A stretch of DNA of 64,000 bases from Calonectria ilicicola (Eukaryota > Ascomycota > Sordariomycetes > Hypocreales > Nectriaceae), in contig CP085828.1 of assembly GCA_020809705.1 (NCBI GenBank), forward strand, positions 4,092,001 to 4,156,000. Direction: 5' to 3'. The translations under genes and the position numbers were made by a program. Below the pieces are notes generated by a model. That model saw only the letters and a program-made list of their open reading frames with translations. It was not told the DNA's origin and made no database searches. Positions 53,845 through 64,000 of the stretch are shown in pieces; position 1 is the first letter of the stretch, and each line of letters opens with the position of its first letter.

Positions 53845-56250
53845 ATGAGCTATGATCTTCCTCGCCTGCTCCCAAAACCTTCATCGGATGCTCCACCACC
53901 GCCCGAGCCTGTCGAGACAAGTGGCCCGCAAAAGCAAAGGTTCAACGTGCGGGCAGCTTGCACAGCCTGCAGCCTGAAGAAGACAAAAGTGCGCTTGCAT
54001 GGTTCCTGGTCGTCTATCCACCAGTCAGGGCCAGGTCGACTTCTCCAATTTAAAAATGACGTCTAACGGGAGACTCAGTGTAACGGGCTCCGGCCGGCCT
54101 GCACCCCTTGTAGCCGCAGTGGAACCGAGTGCTCCTACGATGCCGAAGTCCACGAGACAAAGTCCCAAGCACGAAAACGAAAGGTCCAAGAGCTGGAAGA
54201 AAAGGCACAGCATCTGCAAAATCTATACACTTTGCTGCAGAACGCGCCTGATGAGATTGCCACCGAAGCGCTCCAACACATCCGACAAGGAATGTCTGTC
54301 GAGAGTGTGCTCACAACCATGGGACAGTCCCTCACTACGAGGTCCCCTTCTCCCAATCAAACCAACCGGAGCATGCTACCACCCACCAACACGTCCTTGG
54401 AATTCCAATTGGTTGCAATGCACCCCAATGCTTATCCTTCATTGGTTCCTCTGAATGTTGCTTCCATTGACCTGAAGCTTCTGGGCGTGACTTGTTTTGC
54501 TATCCCCAAATACGGTACGGTGGGTGCATCTTCGGGAAATCCCATCCAAGAGCCGACCTTGGGGCACGGGGATACGTCACTCTCCACCACAGCTCCAGCC
54601 AATTATCAAAGTGCCTTGCCCCAATATACGAGCTCAGGCTCCTCAAAAGAATTTACTGATGCTCGGCTGAAATACCTAAGAATCAGCCACTGGACCGATG
54701 TTGCCATTACTGATTATCTTGCCGCACAAGCCATATCTCTGTATTTGTCGGCTGACACACCTTGGTGGTCGTATTTTGACATCGATCTCTTCTTGAATGA
54801 TTTGATTAGTGGCGAGTCCAAATTTTGCTCACAGCTCCTTGTGAATGCCGTGCTCGCGTGGGCCTGCGTAAGTGTGCCAGCACGAGTCAATCAACGATCA
54901 TTGTGCTAAAGTCACACTCAGAAAGGCTATTCCTACTATGAACCGGCTTCCTATGTCTTGGCTTCCAAATTTTTGGATGAGTGCTCGCGGCTTTACGATG
55001 CAGAGTGTGGAGTCGATAGCCTAACAACGGTCGCGGCCACTTCGCTCATGTGTATGGCCTGGACCACTTCGGGAAAAGACAAGATTGGAAGTATCTGGCT
55101 TTCCGCGAATGCAAACATGGCAAAACGACTCCAACTATACGACGTTCGTCCTAATGCCCCACCAAACCCACTAGATCTCCAAGACGAGGATGTCAAAGTA
55201 GCAGCTGCGGCTACAGCTTGGGGTTCATTCAACTTTCAAATGTAAAACCCAACAAAGCCCAAAGATGTCAACTTGTACTAAATGAACTCATAGGATCATG
55301 TCCATGAGCTACCGCAATCCGCCACTCGTGAAATCGCCTCCAACGCTGCCCATCCCCGGAGACCTACTATCCAAAGACTCGACCGGTTACGCTTTACCTC
55401 CCTACCAGGGCTCCACTTATACATTTGTCTGCAAGCTTTGGGCCATTGCTTACGAGATGAACTACGAGTATTATCACAAAAGAGATGTGTCCCTGGTCGC
55501 AGCAGAAGTAATATACCAGAAACTTTTGTCTTGGGCGGACAGCTTGGAAGAAGATCTTAAGCGTGCAGAGCATAGTCCAGACCGCGTAGTTAACCTTCAG
55601 TAGGTCGTTTCGTTTCATTTTTCCAGGTTAAATATTCTGACTAGCCCAGTTTATGGTTCCATACCATAGTACTGGATCTATTTCGACCTTTTGCAAACTC
55701 CAAGCCTCAGCCAAAACTGACCACATTTGCCGAAAACGATGCCACGCCCGCAAAGGTAGTTGGTGCATCCATAAAGCAGTTAAAGAGAGTTATTTATATT
55801 TATCGGACCACCTGCCATTCGGCCAATTACAGCATTGTTTGGCAAAGCGGCATGCTTTACCTCGCCAATTACGTCTTGCGTAATTACAAAAGCAACGAAG
55901 ATCACTTTTACTTTTTGCTTTGTATCCGCGGTTACCAAAACCTAGCACGCACCCTTCCTTTTGCCGGCGGAATTGTTCAGGGGATTTCCATCATGGCTGT
56001 TCGGCTTGGTACTATACTCCCTGAAGACGCTCGAAAGATTATCAAGGAGATTGAAAGCGAAACTCAACTTATCCAGGAGTACCATAGCACTTATCCGATT
56101 GACTTGGATCTCTGGGAGACTGATCCGAATGCTGCCACTCTAGAAAAGCTCGTACAGGATTTCAACCTAGAAGTCAAGGATCCCGAAGAAGTTCAAATCC
56201 CAGAAGGCTGGAAGGGAGATAGTACAATATTAGACATGACTTTGCTCTAG
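53845..56250 (+). CDS. Zn2Cys6 transcription factor with fungal regulatory domain, 5 exons
   Basis: A 719-aa regulator. Exons are 53845-53988, 54079-54867, 54922-55241, 55294-55599 and 55650-56250, all in frame. The zinc cluster is split by intron 1: Cys39, 42, 49, 56, 59 and 66 with regular C-X2-C-X6-C-X6-C-X2-C-X6-C spacing. A basic linker with QARKRKVQELEEKAQHLQNL (about residues 76-95) suggests a dimerising coiled coil. The fungal_trans-type domain includes LRISHWTDVAITDYLAAQAI, YYEPASYVLASKF and NLHLWFHTIVLDLFRPFANS. It is divergent from the lactose-type permease with the CCGG array in between, so it is the likely regulator of that transporter and perhaps of the secreted protein. Regulatory targets are inference. 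Confidence 0.88.
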
Positions 56251-57181
56251 GAATGTTAGACACAAGACGCCAGGGCATAATTGCGCGTTTGGGATGGATT
56301 TTGTATGGTGAAGAATAAGTGTGTTCGCAGGCGCAAAATTTTTGGACAACTCTTAGTTTGCCATGACACTCATTGACGCCTGAATATTTACAAGTTTTCG
56401 GTTTGTTTTTCTGTTAATTGGAAACGTACAACATTGAGTTTTTGAGAAATTAGACATATACATCTCGAGGTTGGTGTTGTAGCAAATGTTTTCCATTAGT
56501 GCTTCTAACCCATCAAATCTATCCAAATAGTTGATAAAACACCTAAAATGTTCAAAAGCTTCCTTAGAAAATTTTAATCTACTCTAGACTATCTAGACAA
56601 TGGCTTTTGAGGTGAAAAAAGGGTTGAACCATTTTACAAGTTAGATGTTTTCAGCTCTAGGGTAGTACCGGATCGCGTCGCGACCAAGTTTTAGCGTGTT
56701 TTTAGACACGCGTCTTCCTGTTTCCCCATCGCAACGCAATACCTTGTCTACTAAGCATAAATTATGAGCTGCATATATCCGCTGTGGCTGTGGAGTGCAC
56801 ATGAGGTAAAAAGGTCACCGAGTGGAAGATCGATTACCAGAAGAGATTGATGAGAGGTAATTTGAAAGAAAGGTCCGATGCGATTCAATACTTGTGAAAG
56901 AAACCATTATCCCTCAAAAATGTAATCAAATTATGATTTCCTGCCATTCTATCATGATCCCTAAATCTTAAACCTTATGAGCCCTGATCCAGCTGTATGG
57001 GCTAGGTGCTGTCATGTCGTTTCGTGCCGTGAGCTTCCGTTCGATTGCTCACCGCCAAACCCATCAAAAATAGTCTCATTGCCTTCTATCAGTCTATTAT
57101 AGCTCTAATGCCTTGTTTCTCGTGCGATATAAGGTGGTAACAGATGTATATTCGTTAACCATTCATTCATGAGGAACCAGT
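56251..57181. other. Intergenic, convergent 3' ends
   Basis: About 930 nt between the regulator 3' end and the carrier gene 3' end. No gene, repeat or RNA was recognised. It is AT-rich near 56380-56600. Confidence 0.55.
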
Positions 57182-58616
57182 TTACGTGGAGCTTGTTTTC
57201 TTGTCCCACCTACCCATTCGTTAGTTAGAGTAGTCGCCACGAGAAGTACAACTTACAGGTCCATGAAAAGCTTCCACAAGATGGAAAATAGCAGGCCTTG
57301 CATGCCGTTGGCCAGAATTCTAGTCTTCAGTCCACGTCCAAACAGACCGGCGATTCCATCCTCCAGGACAATCAGCCTGGCAGCTTTGGCTACAACCCAC
57401 GTGGTTAGTTACTGAGAGCTACTTAAGAACTTTGGTTACTTACTATATGAAACCTTGGTGTCATTGACTTGGCGATAAGTCTTGATTACTCGCAGAGAGT
57501 TTGAAATGGAGTCAGACACGATTGAGGCGCAGAATCCAATGAAAGCTAGACGCAGTAGCCAGATGATGAGAGGATGCTTCGGCGGCTCTGTCAGGAGTTC
57601 TGACAAGAGGTTATACTAGAATATCTGATTAGCGGGTGCCATTGATTTGGTGGTTGTGCGGCTCGGGTAATTACAGTGGCAAACCAGGGATAGTGTCCAA
57701 CGAACGTAGCAGCGGCGGTAGCCAACGCTCCCCACCACAGACTTCCAAGGCCGTCGGTTTTGACACGGCGGCGCAAGAGTGCGGTTCCTCGGGCACCTTG
57801 AGCCTGAAGCGTTGTCTTGAGCGTATCAATGGGCGTGAGGAGCATTCTAAAACAAGCCGCGCTGGAGATAATGTTAGTATTTATTTGCAGCAGATATATG
57901 GTTGATAGTACCAGAGAGAGGCAAAAATGGTCTTGATAGGTGAGGGCAGCTGCTTCATGACTGGATTTGACTGGAGCAAGGCTAGAATGCCGGCGTTTGC
58001 TGCTGTGTCTCCAAACCTCGAGACAGGACCTGAAGCTGTGTTAGCATCGCCAAATGACATGATGTCCTATATACATACCTTGGATGAGTGCTGCGCCAAG
58101 ACCTTGATAATAGCGTCCAGCACCTCCGTCCTGGTACAGGGTCTGCGTAGCTACGGTGAAGGAGGTTCCGAAGCGGTATTGGTAGTTCATGATGGTGCGC
58201 AGCGGCTTTGTAATGGTTAGTGAGGGAAAGAAAGTATGGAGAAAAAAAGGATCATGACATACCATGAGAAGCAGAACTTGCAGCACCATGGCTGCGGCGC
58301 CGCTCAAGCCTCCGCCGAGGGCCTTTTTGAGAGCACCATGGAGATCGAACTGGATGAAGGGTTAGCCAAGTGGCCGAACGAGCGAGACAGCGGGTGTAAT
58401 TACGTCGGTATCTTTTGCGTCAATCCACGCCTTGATAAAGAGAACGGCAACGACGATTGCGAAAACGACCCAGAATACTCGCCAGGCGTACCAGCCAACA
58501 GAGCGCTTCCCGTCTTGCTGCGGTTCCTCGGCATTGGGAGCCGGGGGCGACGGATCGAGCAGCGGGGCACGCTCGTCCGGCTCGGACGCGTTGGATGGGC
58601 GCCCGTCAGTAGTCAT
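57182..58616 (-). CDS. Mitochondrial-carrier-like (SLC25) membrane protein, 8 exons
   Basis: A carrier-superfamily protein. Minus-strand exons are 58616-58404, 58349-58263, 58205-58079, 58029-57912, 57861-57675, 57615-57444, 57389-57257 and 57209-57182, giving 354 aa with all frames joined. Residues 1-38 are hydrophilic and Pro/Ser/Glu-rich. A membrane helix (WYAWRVFWVVFAIVVAVLF) follows at about 40-58, before the carrier part. One clear PX(D/E)XX(K/R) carrier signature is present (TPIDTLKTTLQ). The third repeat ends in ILANGMQGLLFSILWKLF, which matches carrier C-termini; the other signatures are degenerate. The extra N-terminal helix is atypical for inner-membrane carriers and may indicate another membrane. 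The transported molecule is unknown. Confidence 0.8.
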
Positions 58617-60014
58617 GACGTGCAGTACTTGGTGGTGAGGTTGCGGACGTATCGTCGGAGGATTATCCGATGGAATTAATGGTGGTTGAGGGTCCGGGTC
58701 TTCCCCGCAGTAGCCTCCAATTAGTCAGTATCTTGCGTGCTTGGACCGGAGATGGCGTATCGCCGCCGCTGTGTCCGATAGCGAGATAGGACAAGGCTTG
58801 TCTTGGAAAAGCAGGGCGGGCAACGGACTAACCCTGTTTGGATAGAAGGAACAATGTGAGTAAGGTACATGGGCCTATAAAGTGTCTAAATACTTGAAAA
58901 GAAAAGAAAAGCACAGCCTCCGTCTGTCTGTGCAACACTTCTTCCCCTTCAATTAATCTCCTCGTCCAGATCGCGAGGGAGTGGGATAAAGGCGGGCCCA
59001 CCAAAATTAGCTGGTGGCTTGGGCGTTGGCATTAATAATGGTTCCGCGGGGTAGCTCAAGCCACAAATGATGTGCCTTTGCGCCGTCATCGGAAAGGCCT
59101 CTAGTCTAGATTCACTTGGTATGAACTTTGTACGTTTGCGCCGGATTGTCTGTATTTTCACTGACTTTATAATTTTTGCTTGGATTTTTGTCCCTCTCAT
59201 CCCTTGACCTTATCAATCTCTGTCACGGTGTGCATCGTTTCCTTCATATTAGTAAGCCAAATGGATCATCATTGGCGAGCATCGGAGCGGCGTCATACAC
59301 CGCTGCCTGCTCGACTTTTTATCGTAGAAATGACCCATATTTTGTAGACATGACTGATCATATGGCGAAGGTGTTGAAATTTTACAATTATTAGACCTAA
59401 CAAAAATTTTAGAGCGGCTATTTATGTTGTCCATTTGCTTGAAATGGGGATGGGTTTAGTTCCCCCACATAATGTTTTCCGCCACCGTCAGCCTGAAGGA
59501 ATGTCATTGTGCCGCCGTCTTGTTTTTGATCATCTCAATTATGATCCTAGAAACTAGAGTAACAATTAAAACCTCGCGAGTACATCGTGAGTAAAATATT
59601 CGCAGCCTCCGCTTCACCCATCATAACAACCCGCCGAATTTCACAGTCGCATGTGGGGGATTGTGGGGTAATGCTCCCGGGCATTTCGCAAGGATATAAC
59701 TGTGATCGATTTTCCACTCTCGGAATTACTTACCCTCGATTCACATCGTGCTTGTCATCTCTCCTCTCACTGGACTGTGCTTTGTTGGCACGCAGCGTAT
59801 TCATCAGTGCCACTTGGAAATGCCGCGATTTTAAACCCCGACCTTCCAAACGGGGCCAGCAGCGTCACCCAAATTTACCGAAAACGCCGAAGAGTATCAG
59901 TGTGGCAACTAAACCAACTATTGTCATCCAAAAGATTCGCTGTGAAGACTAGTCGCTCTACGCTGGTCCCATAATTACAAAGGATCTTCAGCGTTATCGC
60001 TATCAAACATAATC
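58617..60014. other. Intergenic between carrier and carboxylesterase
   Basis: 1.4 kb with divergent promoters and no supported gene. Short frames near 58950-59400 and 59590-59970 have no signal sequence, motif or codon bias. Confidence 0.55.
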
Positions 60015-61827
60015 ATGGCATTCTTTATTCATCCCGATATTGGAAAGGTTACCGGAAAGCGTTCCGAGGGCGTGACCCAATTCTTGGGTGTCAAGTATGC
60101 TACGGTGGAAAATAGATTTGCCACTTCGCAACTTGTAGAGTACACTGGGGGTGGCATCGACGCGACTAAATATGGGTAGGCATACATGTTGCTAAATCGA
60201 TGCTCTAGCTAACGCAGATATCCATCTAGACCCCAAGTTCCGAGTGAGCCAGCAGGCGTTGATTTTGAGTTCAACTTTATTCAAAACACACTACCAAAAC
60301 CGGACTTCCCAGGCATCAGCGAGCTAGAAGGGTTAAACCTGAACATTACAGTGCCAGGCGATGCGGCTGACATTAAAGAGGGCAAAGGTCTCCCTGTTCT
60401 CGTATTTATTCATGGAGGTGGCTATGCCATTGGCGGAAACTGGTGGCCACAATACGATACCGCCAGACTAGTGCAACTGTCTCACGATCTGGGCAAGCCC
60501 ATCATCGGCATCAACATCAACTACCGCCTTGGCGCTCCGGGTTTTCTCACCAGTCCAGAATTGAGAGAAGCTGGATACAAACCGAACAACGGCCTAAGAG
60601 ACCAAAGGATTGCATTGCGATGGGTGAAAAAATACATCGCTGGCTTCGGCGGTGATCCTGGAAACGTTACTGTTGTTGGTGAAAGTGCTGGTGGAGGTAA
60701 ACAACTTTCTCCCCGTTTTCTTTTGACATTGCATCGAAAAATTTCGCTAATAATTTGGGAAATTCTTTTTTAGTCTCTACTGGCTTGCTCTTTCTCGAAA
60801 AAGAACCACTTGCCAAGCGACTTATTTGCTTAGGCGGAGCCCCTCCTCTCTTAGCACCACTACCGATTGAAGTGGCAGATCAGACTGCGCAGGCTGTATT
60901 CAAATCGCTCAGCGCGAGTGATAATTCTTCATCAGGATTTATCCAACAAGCCCTAGATGCGCCAGTTGAAGACCTTTGGACCAAAATCCCCCCGACCCTG
61001 CCCATGCTTCCTGTTGTGGATGGCGATATAATTCCCCATGCTATCTCGTTTGAGGCCCTAGCAGATATGCACAAGATGGCTGGCACTGCAAATATTGAAA
61101 GTATTTTTGTGGGAGACAGCAAGTTTGATGTAAGTTTTCCGGAAAAAAGCTAATAAACCTCCATTTGATACCCAGAATAGCTGATAACATAACACACTGA
61201 TAGGGAAACATTATGGCTTACATTGGCAACCTGTTTCAACGAAAGGAAGGAATAGCAAAAGCTTTTCGTGAGGTTGCAGCTAAAACTCTTGCAGAATACC
61301 CGGCAGCACTATCATCACTTCTCGAACATTACTCCCTCTCTGAAGCGGCAACCAGCGTAATCAGTGACGACGAGGCTTTGCTGAATATTGTCCAGTTTAT
61401 TAGCGATATTGCTTTCCTCACACCGGCTTTTGAGCTTGCAGCCAATTTCCCCAAAAGCGCATATTCATTTGCCTTTAATGAACCCAATCCCTGGGAGGGC
61501 CCTTTCAAGGGTCACGCCTCTCATATCCTCGATGTCGCGTTTCTGTTTCAGAATTTTAACGCCAAGCTAGACGAAATACAAAAGTCGAGCGCAGTCGCGC
61601 TGGGAACTGATGTCATCACTTTTGTCAATGGAGAGGCACCGTGGAGAGCAGTTGGTGGCGGTCAGCACGGCGTTGGTGTCTATTCAAATGGCACGAGAAA
61701 CTACCACGAGTCACATAGCTTGGAGAATACTGGGCGTAGTACTTTCATTCTTGATCTTGCGAAAGCTACCGATGGTCCGGGCCAGGACAGGTTGATGAGT
61801 GTATTTACCAACTTCCTTCAGGGGTAG
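60015..61827 (+). CDS. Type-B carboxylesterase/lipase, 4 exons
   Basis: An alpha/beta-hydrolase of the COesterase family that hydrolyses carboxylic esters. Exons are 60015-60175, 60230-60696, 60774-61129 and 61204-61827, giving 535 aa. Motifs are the oxyanion-hole loop VFIHGGGYAIGGNWW, INYRLGAPGFL, and the nucleophile elbow GESAGG that spans intron 2. The catalytic His is probably the second His in GHASHILDVAFLF. GDSKFDGNIMAYIG corresponds to the family GDCXXDG region. No signal peptide is visible (MAFFIHPDIGKVTG), so it is probably intracellular, unlike secreted lipases of the family. No functional link to its neighbours is apparent. A GTCCGAA at 61895 lies downstream and is probably chance. 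Confidence 0.88.
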
Positions 61828-63373
61828 ACTTGAGAAGCAGAGACTAGTCGAGAGAGATTCATCATAATTCTCCTTTTTACTCGCCTACGAAAAAGTCCGA
61901 AAGGATTACGCACTCTTCCGATCTGACTAAGTCTCTGCGATGTGACGTGTATGAATCAATGGAGAAATGCTGCAAATGCGACACGGAGATCGGCTAGATG
62001 GCGATAGCCAAGTGTTGAGGAAGGAAGTGGTCAGGGTTACGCATTGTTGTTGATGAGAGCGATGCTACACAATAATTAGGGCCAGGTAGCAAATTAAAAA
62101 CATAGCACTTTGGTTTTGGGCATGGTGCATGTGGCTGCAACGTTGGAATGGCTGAGTCGGATCGCATCGTTCGATTTTTTGCTCTCGGGGAATAGCAGGA
62201 CACCGGCTCCCCTATGCGGACGATTGGGTTCCGAGTATCGAGTTGAGGCGATGCAACCAGTGAGCTCGTACGTTGATGAAGGGTAAAAAGAAAAAGATGA
62301 TCTGGCGAGTTCCGAATATGCCCATTGTTCCTTTTTTGTTTTGAGTGGCCATCGGGAAAACACGGCCAGACATTGACCTGGGGTTTCACCTCTGTCGGTG
62401 AAGCTGACCGTCAGGTTGCAACGTGTCGTGCATTGGGTGTGTTTTGCATGGACGGAGGCCGATGAACCAATGGCAGGTAATTTTAGGCTCTGCTATTTCT
62501 GTGTCCTGGCTGACGCTAGCACACAGGGTCTGTTCCCTGTTGCTCCCTGTGCTTCATTGCTAATCGTACCACACTTATTGGCTTGAAACCTTACCGACTC
62601 GCTGGTATTGCTTTGCGCCCCTGTAAATTTAGATTAGCGATTGAAGAAGACAGGCGCTTGGCTGGTTGTTATCAGGCAGCTAAGGGGGGGGTTACAGAGA
62701 GAGAGAGCCCTGCGCGCGCTGTAATTTAGTTACGGGTTTGAAAAAAGCAATTGACAACCCGCCCGCGACAGGGCACGAGACGAGACCACTTTAGGCACGC
62801 TCCCCTCTCTCTGGCCTCGCAACAAGACCTGTAAAAGCATAGCTGCCCAGTCGAGTCATCCGATTTCCCAGCGCGCCCCGTTTCAAGTTTAAATCCCGCG
62901 AGCTTGAATCTGTGTGATCGATCCATGGGCACCGCTCGCGCGCATGAGGCCCCTATCCCACCGCCTCGATAAGGCGTCTCGGCCGGGGCAAATGGAATAA
63001 TCTTGAACATGGCCATATTCCTCAGCACAGGATGATGTCACTCGGTGAGGAAGTGGCCATACCTCTCGTCGTGGCGCGCTCGGTGTGCGCGACCACCATC
63101 GGCAGATTCGTCACGCCACGCACTCGCCCACGAAAAAAAACCGTACGAGCGCTCCCACCACCCGATCCCTTGGCCATGACCTGACTAGCAGGCGTGGCAT
63201 ACACCCACGAGAATTAAATAGGCATATTCGAAAAGATGGTATATATAGATGGGAATTCAATTAGAATTGAAGAGCATCCTCATCTCATCAATCAAGAGTC
63301 AATTCAGTCACTCGACAAGCCAATTCGCATCCTCACACTGGTCCCTCACTCCCAGTAATCACAACTTTTCACA
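61828..63373. other. Intergenic upstream of the small membrane-protein gene
   Basis: 1.5 kb without a supported gene. It contains an (AG)n run at 62695-62707, a CG-rich patch at about 62710-62720, and the promoter listed below. Confidence 0.5.
63240..63248 (+). promoter_or_regulatory. TATATATAG box of the 95-aa gene
   Basis: The box is 126 nt upstream of ATG 63374 and is followed by a C/T- and CA-rich leader (63270-63373). This supports transcription of the small gene that follows. Confidence 0.55.
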
Positions 63374-63725
63374 ATGACTACCAATTCATTCGGAGGAGCT
63401 CTGCCACCTTTCGACTTCCCCAAGCCAGCGGCACCTGCTCTGTCGAGATACGCCCGAGTTTCTAGATTTTACCCCATCATCGCTATTGGAGCGACTGCAG
63501 TCGGTTAGTTACATCTACAATGCCCCACCAAGAAGAGCAAAAGCCCTAACATGAGGCCTCCTAATAGGAATTGCATACTACAATTACACAACCGGTCGAA
63601 AATCGCCCTCGCCAGTCTCATATCCTGCGATGCATTTCAACCAAACCACACAACATCTGTCTCCCAACCAGGGCATGGATAGGATACAGCTAAGAGCTGA
63701 GGGATCATCAAAACCTTCCAGCTAA
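63374..63725 (+). CDS. Small single-span membrane protein, 95 aa, 2 exons
   Basis: Exons are 63374-63503 and 63568-63725, joined in phase through a GTTAGT...TAG intron. ATG 63374 follows an ACA context typical of strong fungal starts. Residues about 1-32 are Pro/Phe-rich (PPFDFPKPAAPALSRY). Residues about 34-50 form one hydrophobic span (YPIIAIGATAVGIAYY). The tail is hydrophilic with Asn, Gln and Ser and one NYT glycosylation-type site. There is no cleavable signal, so it is probably a tail-out membrane protein, possibly mitochondrial or ER. No family is recognised. Evidence is gene structure, TATA box and leader rather than homology. Confidence 0.65.
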
Positions 63726-64000
63726 CGTGGCTGTCTCGCATACAATGAGACGTGTTTGAAACTCGGATGTGGCTGAAGCCCCCGAGCAGCGTGAAGAGGA
63801 TGGCGTGTTCAATTTGAATCTTGTTTTTGGGTCATCTCAATCTGAATGGGTGGGGCGAGCAACTTTTATGCATACAATCTGCTAGGGCTAAGGGAAATGG
63901 GTTATTGGTTTTATCAATTTGCAATTATTCCAAGCGTTTATGATTTTAATATCAATGACTTCCCTTCCTACACAGATGATGATTCAACACTTGAACTGAG

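Noticed and set aside
61894..61900. GTCCGAA after the carboxylesterase
   Set aside because: It is downstream of a gene with no promoter nearby; compatible with chance.
62880..62915. tRNA-like B-box resemblance near a TTTAAATCCCGC sequence
   Set aside because: No matching A box or acceptor-stem pairing was found, so no tRNA is called.
62640..63204. Possible gene on the minus strand at 62726-63204
   Set aside because: Two short frames without motif; the region is GC- and CG-patchy upstream sequence with no splice-consistent model.

Overview
The window is nuclear DNA from a filamentous ascomycete (Pezizomycotina). The genes carry many short GT-AG introns of about 50-90 nt, there are several Zn2Cys6 regulators, a fused PKS-NRPS, Dal5-type and lactose-type permeases, TATA plus pyrimidine-rich 5' leaders, and no bacterial operon structure. 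I could not fix the genus. I rebuilt exon structures by hand from splice signals, reading-frame continuity and family motifs. Seventeen protein-coding loci are supported, and sixteen of them read without interruption. No tRNA, rRNA, transposon or CRISPR array was seen.

Layout: 33-1600 (-) secreted histidine acid phosphatase. 3079-4197 (-) GH105 unsaturated rhamnogalacturonyl hydrolase interrupted by one in-frame TAA. 5038-7000 (+) Dal5/ACS-family permease, divergent from the GH105 across a promoter with three pectin-type CCNCCAA elements. 7963-33226 (+) a probable secondary-metabolite locus: Zn2Cys6 regulator, trans-acting enoyl reductase, a 3,941-residue highly reducing PKS-NRPS (KS-AT-DH-cMT-KR-ACP-C-A-T-R), a secreted cellobiose-dehydrogenase-like GMC flavoprotein, a bacterial-type FAD dehydrogenase and an EthA-like Baeyer-Villiger monooxygenase. 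36084-40388 (+) a 1,434-residue secreted Gly/Ser/Ala repeat protein resembling silk or collagen. 41038-42959 (+) an 11-exon FAD-linked (BBE-like) oxidase, convergent with a Zn2Cys6 regulator (43184-45099, -), which diverges from an atypical hexokinase (45829-47533, +). 47855-49745 (-) a secreted protein of unrecognised family. 50514-52286 (-) a lactose-permease-like transporter. 53845-56250 (+) a Zn2Cys6 regulator. 57182-58616 (-) a mitochondrial-carrier-like membrane protein. 60015-61827 (+) a type-B carboxylesterase. 63374-63725 (+) a 95-residue single-span membrane protein.

How the genes may work together: the PKS-NRPS and its separate enoyl reductase should make an acylated aminoacyl product. 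The terminal reductase keeps the Tyr/Lys pair needed for reductive (aldehyde) release. The heptamer TTCGGAC/GTCCGAA is concentrated upstream of the enoyl reductase, the PKS-NRPS, the GMC oxidoreductase and the BVMO, which suggests one regulon whose tailoring is carried out by flavoenzymes without a P450 in view. The 47.8-56.3 kb block (secreted protein, sugar permease, regulator) with a CCGG-pair array in the intergenic region looks like a nutrient-utilisation group. The least described item is the 4.3-kb silk/collagen-like gene, which has a strong promoter architecture and only two cysteines, one near each end of the protein.
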